14,443 nucleotides of DNA from Obelidium mucronatum (taxonomy: Eukaryota > Chytridiomycota > Chytridiomycetes > Chytridiales > Chytriomycetaceae): positions 1 through 14,443 of the forward strand of contig JAIVFH010000564.1 in the NCBI GenBank assembly GCA_025765595.1, read 5' to 3'. Below, one piece after another: positions 8,542 to 14,443 of the stretch. A program made the position numbers and the translations under genes. The first letter of the stretch is position 1. Each line of letters starts with the position of its first letter. The notes under the pieces are model-generated. The model saw nothing but the letters and a program-made list of their open reading frames with translations. It had not been told where the DNA came from and did not search any database.

Positions 8542-11500
8542 ATGGACGAAACTGGGTTTTCGCTGCTAGTCTCCAGCGAAACAAACGCAGCCTCTCGTGC
8601 GCGATTGTAAACACTTCTCTCTTTGTCATTGGCTCTCCGCCTCACCTAAAAGTAACCATGTTTTTTTTCTCAGATTGGAACTTGCAAAGAGGCTTTGACC
8701 CAGTCGCTTTAACAAACCTCGTTTTTGCCGTCGCCAAAGCAGCTTCTTCTGGCATTTTATCAGCAGCTTTTGCCGCATCGCTTTGCCACTGGATTCAATG
8801 AAGTGTTGCCTGGGTCAAAGGGTGTTTCGACTGTGAACTTGAACTGCACAAATCTACTGTAGGCGGGCACGACGGTGAGCAGTCTAAAAGCACAAGCTTA
8901 AATAATGCGAATTAAATTGGCACTGTTGAAAAAATAGTCAATGATCCACTGCTCGTGTCTGGCCTCGTGTGCGATGCCCTGTTTCTTCTGGACGCCCAAC
9001 TACAGCCTGACGAAATAATCACAGGACCCGAACCTACAAAAGAAACGCGCGAATCTCGTTGCCTTTGCAAAGCACATTAAGAGCCTCGCTTTTATCCCCA
9101 CGGCGCTTTTCTTGGAACGACTTCGACACGGAGTTTCTTGACCAAGTTGCCCTGCTTCCCGTAGATGTGAAATTCTGGCAGCGTAAAGTCGTTCGAATCA
9201 ATACGAGTATGCTGTATAAACAGCAAAAGTTTAATTTGTTGAGAGAGGAGAGTGAAGGGTTTTCAATGTTGGAGACGTTTTTGGCTGGGAATCTGCCGCC
9301 GAGCTTGGATGTGTTTTGGGCTTCGAGATCTGATTCATCTCGGTTGGGGCATGATGCGGTTTATGGGTTGTGGAAGGACCATGTCTCGCGGAAAGTTGAG
9401 ACTGTTTTGGAGAATATCACGTAAGTACATGGTTTACTTACCATCAACCACAATTCTCACTCAGTTTCTAATTTATTTTGACTCAGGTCCTTGATTGGAT
9501 ACTTTGACTTGAACCCGAATAAGGTCTTGGATGTGATTCTGGACGTCTTTATCGCAAATGTAGTCGACCACTGGGATTTCTTTGTAGAGCTCTTGAACAA
9601 ATCAGCGTGGCAACCAACTCGAACAACCAAAACGATTGTGAAAGCGAACGGCGAAGATTCCGTCTCAGAAACAGTTGAAGGAAGTTACGTGTTGGGTCAA
9701 GTTCTTGGATTCAAGTACGATTATTATAATCACGTTGCCACTACGAACGTGACGCCTCCTCAGCTGCTCTGGATTACTGCCGTTTTGATTAAGCACCGTT
9801 TGATTCAACTGGAAGATATTTATCCGCACCTGTCACCTGCAGATGAAGATATGGATAAGGAGTTGAAGGCATTCAAGGATAAGTTGGACCAACAAAAAAA
9901 GGCGGGAGGAAAGTACAAAGATACAAGCCTTGCGGATGCCGGTGCATTGGGTGATGATGGCGGGGGTGGCTCTGGGTATTCCATGATAAAGGAGCGTGGA
10001 GGTAACAATGACAGAACCGCTGTCTCCCAACCAACCACAGATTCCGTCGCCGCAAGTGCCCCACTGCCACCCAAGCCGCGTAAAACGAATCAGAAAGCGG
10101 TGTTGGCATCTTACCTGCTTGCTCTCGGTTCGATAAACCATGCCCGCCAGATTTTGGACCGGAACCCAGTCCTCGTTAAAGTTCACCAAGATGTGTCAGA
10201 CTACATGTCTCGGCTCTTGGATCGAATCATTGAACCAGTGTACCAAACAATTCGTCCCATCCGTTCTCGTGTGAGACAAACTGTACTTCCAGCAAGCCAA
10301 CCACCACCCATGAATACACTTAATTGCAAAATGGCGCAATCGAGTATCCAGCTCGGCCGTAAGATTAATTACCCGAAACTCAAGTTTTTCTACGACAAGT
10401 GGGATGAAGGGCTTCCTCCTTGCAACAGCTTTGATGATGTAATCAAAGTGTTGCGTTTGTTGCTGCCGTATATTGCTGTGTCCCTGGATGTGGTTTTTGT
10501 GACCAAGGTGGCTCGGTTGGGAAGAGCTCATATTGCTTCCGTTGAGTGACATTTTTCTCCTACAGCAACCCCATGCTATTTCACTTACATTTGATGTATT
10601 TTTTGTCGTCTGTTACATACACTTTTTAGGCCCCGGAAGATGAAAAAGTCAAGAATAATTGGTTGTCTATTCTTGCAAAGTTTTTGCTTCCAGCCCTTAG
10701 TATGACGGATCAAAATCCTGGTTTGGCGCACGATATTTGGATGGTGGTAAAGCAGTACCCGTATGACCGTCGCTACGCATTGTACGGAGAGTGGAAGCAC
10801 AAGACCTACGCTGCTATTCCACAATTGGCTGTGGCCAAGGCTGGTTGCATAAGTGACGCCAAATACACGATGAGGTAACGTGCTTGAAAAAAAAAGTTTC
10901 TCCGACTTCCGCTTAAATATAGTATCCAGGACGATTATCTAAAGGATACTGTGAAACGCTTTGGAAGATACATTGGGAAAATCGGCCACTAGCAATCCAA
11001 CAATTGCTTTCCACTACATTCTCGATCTTCTCCAAACTTATGAAAACCAGAACGTTACCGTTGTTGAAGGCAGCAGATACATGTCGGAGCTGTCGTTTGA
11101 TGTTGTTACGTTTACACTTGTTGAACAATTGAGTGTTTCCAAAGAACGTGTCCAAGCGGGCGGAATTGGAGTCAAAACTTGGTTGAAGTCTCTTTCGTTC
11201 TTTACGGGATCCATCTTTAAGAAGCATTCAATTGAACTGAGCGGGATCTTGCGCTACCTTTTCAGCCAACTTGTTCAAGGCAACACTTTTGATTTGATCA
11301 TACTGCAAGAATTAGTTCAACAAATGTGCGGAATCAAAGCCATCACTGACGATGTAACGGCGGACCAATTTAATGCCTTGGCGGCCGGTGATGTCTTGAG
11401 AAGAGAAGCTTTTGGAAACGAACCACTGAGAGTTGTCAAGAAGGTCTCAAATCGGTTGTTGAAAGCGTTGCTGGATACTGAGCTTGCGATTCCGTTTGCC

Positions 11501-14443
11501 GTCTTGATGGGCCAGAGAATTGAGGGTTGTGTGTTTTCAGATGTTGGTGAAATCAAGATTTTGGGTTGGGGTTTGGACAGTGTAAGTTATTTTTCGCTTC
11601 GGAAGGTCCGTATATTTTTTTGTTTGCTCAAAATATTTCATAGATCCGCTCCACGTTTACTCAGTACATGGACTTCATTGTTTCCCATTCAGAGAGAGAA
11701 ATGTATTGTTCGTTGGTCGCGGATATCGATGTTCTGAGAAATAACTACAACCTAACGCCGGATGTTGCGTTTGCTATACTCCGACCCAAGCTTCAACATA
11801 TTACCCGAAATGAAGTGATTAAACCGCCACCATCCTCTATGTCATCAGATATGGATATCGACAGCCCCCCAAGCATCAACATTCATCCAAACCTACTTCC
11901 AGTCCTGCAGTCTGTGCAAAAAACGCTCCCAGAGTCCACATGGAAGATTCTTTCTCCACAGTTTTACATCACCTTCTGGTCCTTGACGTTGTATGACATT
12001 GATTTTCCAAAGGCGAAATACCAGTCCGAGATTGAGAAGCTCAAAAACACAATTTCGAGTTTGACACTGGATAAATCGAATGCAGGAACGAATACTCCTG
12101 CGAAACGGCGGAAAGATATCGAGAAACACCGAGTCACTATTGGGTTGGTGGAGAAAGAAATGGCGGCTCATGAAATTCATGTTCGGAAAGTTTTGGACCG
12201 GTTGAAGGTGGAGTGTCTTGGGTGGTTTGCTTCAAAAGGTAGGTAAAACGAATTATGAGAGGTTCTTTTGACTTAATGTCAAAAACCAGATGCGGCCGAT
12301 CTCTCGCAGCTTGTTATCTTGATCATGCAGCATTGTGTTGTTCCTCGTTCATTGTTTTCTCCAGCGGATGCTTTGTTTGGGGCTAAATTCATGTTCTTGG
12401 CGCAGGAGATGGGTGTTACCAAATTTAATGACACTTCCGTTCTTTGACAGGGTAAATGACAATCCAACTATCAATTTCTTTTTTTTTAAGTTAAGGCTTC
12501 TGGTTCCCAGATTCTATCGAAAAACAACCTCCAAAGCATGATTTACCTATGCACAGAAATGGAAGCCCGCAACTTTGGTCGATTTATGCAACAGATTCTA
12601 CAAACTCTGACCTCCTGGTTCCAATCTCCCCAAACTCTACACCCAGCTATGCCTGTCACCAACACATCCAGGCTTCGCACTTCGCTGGAATCCAGATCCC
12701 ACCACAGGCAAGATACCCGCAGAAGACTTGATGAGCATCCCCGACTTTCGGAAAGTGATGCTCAAATGGCATGCGTCCATGCACAAAACCATCACCCTTT
12801 GTTTGGAAAGCGGGGATTTCTCACAAATCACGAACGGCATCTTGATTCTCATGAAGATTCAGGATTACTTCCCCATGATCCGAGAGCACGCGCAGACGTT
12901 GGAGAAATCGTGTAATGAAGTGATTGCAAAAGAGACGGAGCGGAAGGATTTGAAACTCATGTGTACGGCTTATGCGGGTCGGTTGCAGAAGATGAGCAAG
13001 ACGTTGATGAGTCGATTAGCGTTTTCGAATGGAGGTGTAGAGCCCCTGGCAGCAGCAACAGCGGTGGCGGCAGTGGCACAGCGGTTGAAGGAGATGCTGG
13101 GAGGTCTTCTGGTGGTGGTCGCCTGAATTCTAGTTTGTCAAGTGACCGTTTGGACGCTAGAAACGATGGACCCGACCGTCGTGGCGACGTGCGCGATAAT
13201 AGAGGAAATGATCGCGATCGCGATCGGGATGGAAGAATGAGCGATAATCGTGATTCTCGGGATCGCGACCAGCGTGAGAGGAACCGTGTTCCCGATCGAC
13301 CTAAAGACGGTGCCCGAATTGAGGAACGGAGAAATGACAACCGGAGTGATGACCGTCTCAATACAAAGAACGAGGATAAGCGTATTGATTCCAGGGATAG
13401 TGGGAGAAGAGATGATGGAAGAAGAAATGATGGTGCGAGAGATGGTGACGCCAGACGGAATGATGAATCCCGAAGAAATGAGGCAGCTGCACGAGATTCT
13501 CCTCGCAAGCCCGCTGCCGGCAATAATTCTATCAGTACTTCCTCGCCTGCAAGAACGCGCGATGATGACCGTGGAAAAAGAGATGACAGCCGCGGCGATA
13601 CGAAACGTTTTGAAGACCCAAAAGCAGAACGGGGAGGGAAAATTGACGAAAAGGAACCGGCTGTCAAGGAACGCGAAGCAGCACCACGAGCAGACTCGGT
13701 CCCGTCGTCTTCAGCAAAGGGCGATACACCTCTATCTGTGCCACTTCCCGCAAAGCCACAGCAGCCGGAAGATCCTCTGTCCAAGCTCCGCGAAAAAGTT
13801 GCGAAAACCATGCACCCGCATCCTATTCCCGCCGAAGCAAAGCCTTCTGCTCCGGTGGCTGGTCCAGAGAGACCACCTTCGCAACCTCCAATTCAGGCTC
13901 CAATGGAGAGACTGACTGCTACCCCAGAGCAGAAGCCTAAGCTGTCAATAAGTGAACGGCTTGGAGGACGAGTTGATAGCTCAGCTGCCACTACGAATCC
14001 TCCTCCACCTGAAAATAGCTCTACTGGAACTGAGAAACGAACAGATAAGAAAACTGATCGCGGTGACAGAAGAGACAGAGACAGAGATCGTGATAGAGGA
14101 GACAGAAGCGAAAGGGGTGAAAGAAGTGAAAGAAGCGACCGAGACCGTGACCGTGATCGCGGTGAAAAGAAAGATCGAAAGAAGAGTAGTCGAGGCGATC
14201 GAGTAAGTACAAGATCTTGTTGTGAGATCTCTCATGGGCTGTTTTTTGACTGTGGTTTTTTGTTTCTCACCAGGATGAGCGAGACGATAAACCTTCCAAG
14301 CGAGATCGCAGTGGAGAAGTTTCTGTTGCCACTACAGAAAGAGAAACTAAACGCGTTAAAGTGGACGAATCAGATATCCCTAAATCATCGGAAACAAAGA
14401 AGGACCCAATTGAAGTTCCGTCCAAACAGACTTCAAATATTCA
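8542..14443 (+). CDS. THO2: THO complex subunit 2 (THO2/THOC2), 3' end beyond the window
   Basis: Exons: 8542-8606, 8674-8874, 8938-9420, 9487-10540, 10630-10874, 10923-11581, 11644-12238, 12290-12451, 12511-14203, 14274-14443 (open). The product follows human THOC2 for about 1,200 residues: LYKQQKFNLLREESEGF, SLIGYFDLNPNKVLDVIL, YPYDRRYALYGEWKHKTY, SNPTIAFHYIL, GNTFDLIILQELVQQM, ISPQFYITFWSLTLYDI (Tho2 domain), FRKVMLKWHASMHK. THO2 is the scaffold of the nuclear THO/TREX complex, which packages nascent mRNA and prevents R-loops. From about 13045 the tail is disordered, Arg/Asp-rich, with TKRVKVDE as a possible NLS. Frame changes: A4 9038-9041, one base at 9107-9125, A4 10978-10981, A3 12421-12423, C4 12628-12631 (all excess), C4 13043-13046 (deficit). 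Region 8674-9036 is also out of frame, so the N-terminus, including the 8542 start and second intron, is tentative. Donors vary (GTAAGT, GTTGAG, GTAACG, GTAGGT). Confidence 0.93.
13140..14203 (+). other. THO2: Low-complexity Arg/Asp-rich (mixed-charge) C-terminal region of THO2
   Basis: The single open frame here encodes runs of RD, RDR and ER dipeptides (NDRDRDRDGR, RRDDGRRNDGARDGD, RRDRDRDRDRGDRSERGE) with a less charged middle (about 13680-13990) containing DPLSKLREKVAK and KLSISERLGG. Charged tails also occur in animal THOC2. The region is predicted disordered from composition alone. Its GA-rich DNA produces a long antisense frame rich in Ser, Arg and Leu that is not a gene. Confidence 0.8.

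Noticed and set aside
9820..10552. Several minus-strand frames of 78-118 residues inside THO2 exon 4
   Set aside because: They overlap one long conserved THO2 exon on the plus strand and have composition expected of antisense reading.
13190..13240. GATCGC repeats as a regulatory or recombination repeat
   Set aside because: They encode alternating Arg-Asp in the THO2 tail and are explained by the protein's low complexity.
12957..13811. 284-residue open frame on the minus strand rich in Ser, Arg and Leu
   Set aside because: It is antisense to the Arg/Asp-rich THO2 tail; the biased codons of the sense strand leave few antisense stops. It has no domain and the sense strand is clearly coding.
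1..14443. tRNA, rRNA, CRISPR array, transposon or viral sequence
   Set aside because: I found no cloverleaf with conserved loops, regularly spaced repeats, transposase or integrase motifs, or terminal inverted repeats on reading both strands by eye.

Overview
The window looks like nuclear DNA from a fungus, possibly a zoosporic (chytrid-like) one. The support is many short GT-AG introns (39-89 nt), two conserved eukaryotic housekeeping genes (THO complex subunit THO2 and TRAPP subunit TRS33/TRAPPC6), a HET-domain protein, a secreted protein with a fungal-type cellulose-binding module, and an N-terminal membrane segment followed by a Cache-like sensor domain, an architecture I associate with chytrid receptors. 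The lineage is an inference; no rRNA or barcode is present.

Layout, left to right. 1-1163 (-): 5' part of a membrane receptor gene with four exons, running off the left edge. 1560-3915 (+): HET-domain gene. 4028-4555 (-): intact single-exon surface protein with signal peptide, CBM1-like module, Ser/Thr stalk and hydrophobic tail. 4749-5153 (+): small unrecognised gene inside a strikingly GC-rich island. 5280-7500 (-): six-exon gene for a mitochondrial dynamin-fold protein with a degenerate P-loop, most like the fungal Mmc1 family. 7549-8418 (-): five-exon TRS33/TRAPPC6, visible only after splicing, ending 48 bp before the start of the Mmc1-like gene. 8542-14443 (+): THO2/THOC2 with about ten exons, open at the right edge. 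The genes do not form a pathway; this is ordinary compact fungal gene order with one head-to-head pair (TRS33/THO2), one tightly spaced tandem pair (TRS33 then the Mmc1-like gene) and convergent ends.

The main caveat is that four genes (HET, Mmc1-like, TRS33, THO2) carry about two dozen single-base frame changes. Most fall on short homopolymers, while the protein on either side stays conserved and the splice sites stay intact. Because THO2 and TRS33 are conserved core genes, this looks more like consensus sequence error than gene decay. Gene models here need correction by RNA or better reads before any gene is called broken.

Most interesting for follow-up: the lost catalytic Ser/Thr in the Mmc1-like P-loop, the GC-rich island gene of unknown origin, the anchored CBM1 protein with an incomplete binding face, and the HET protein.
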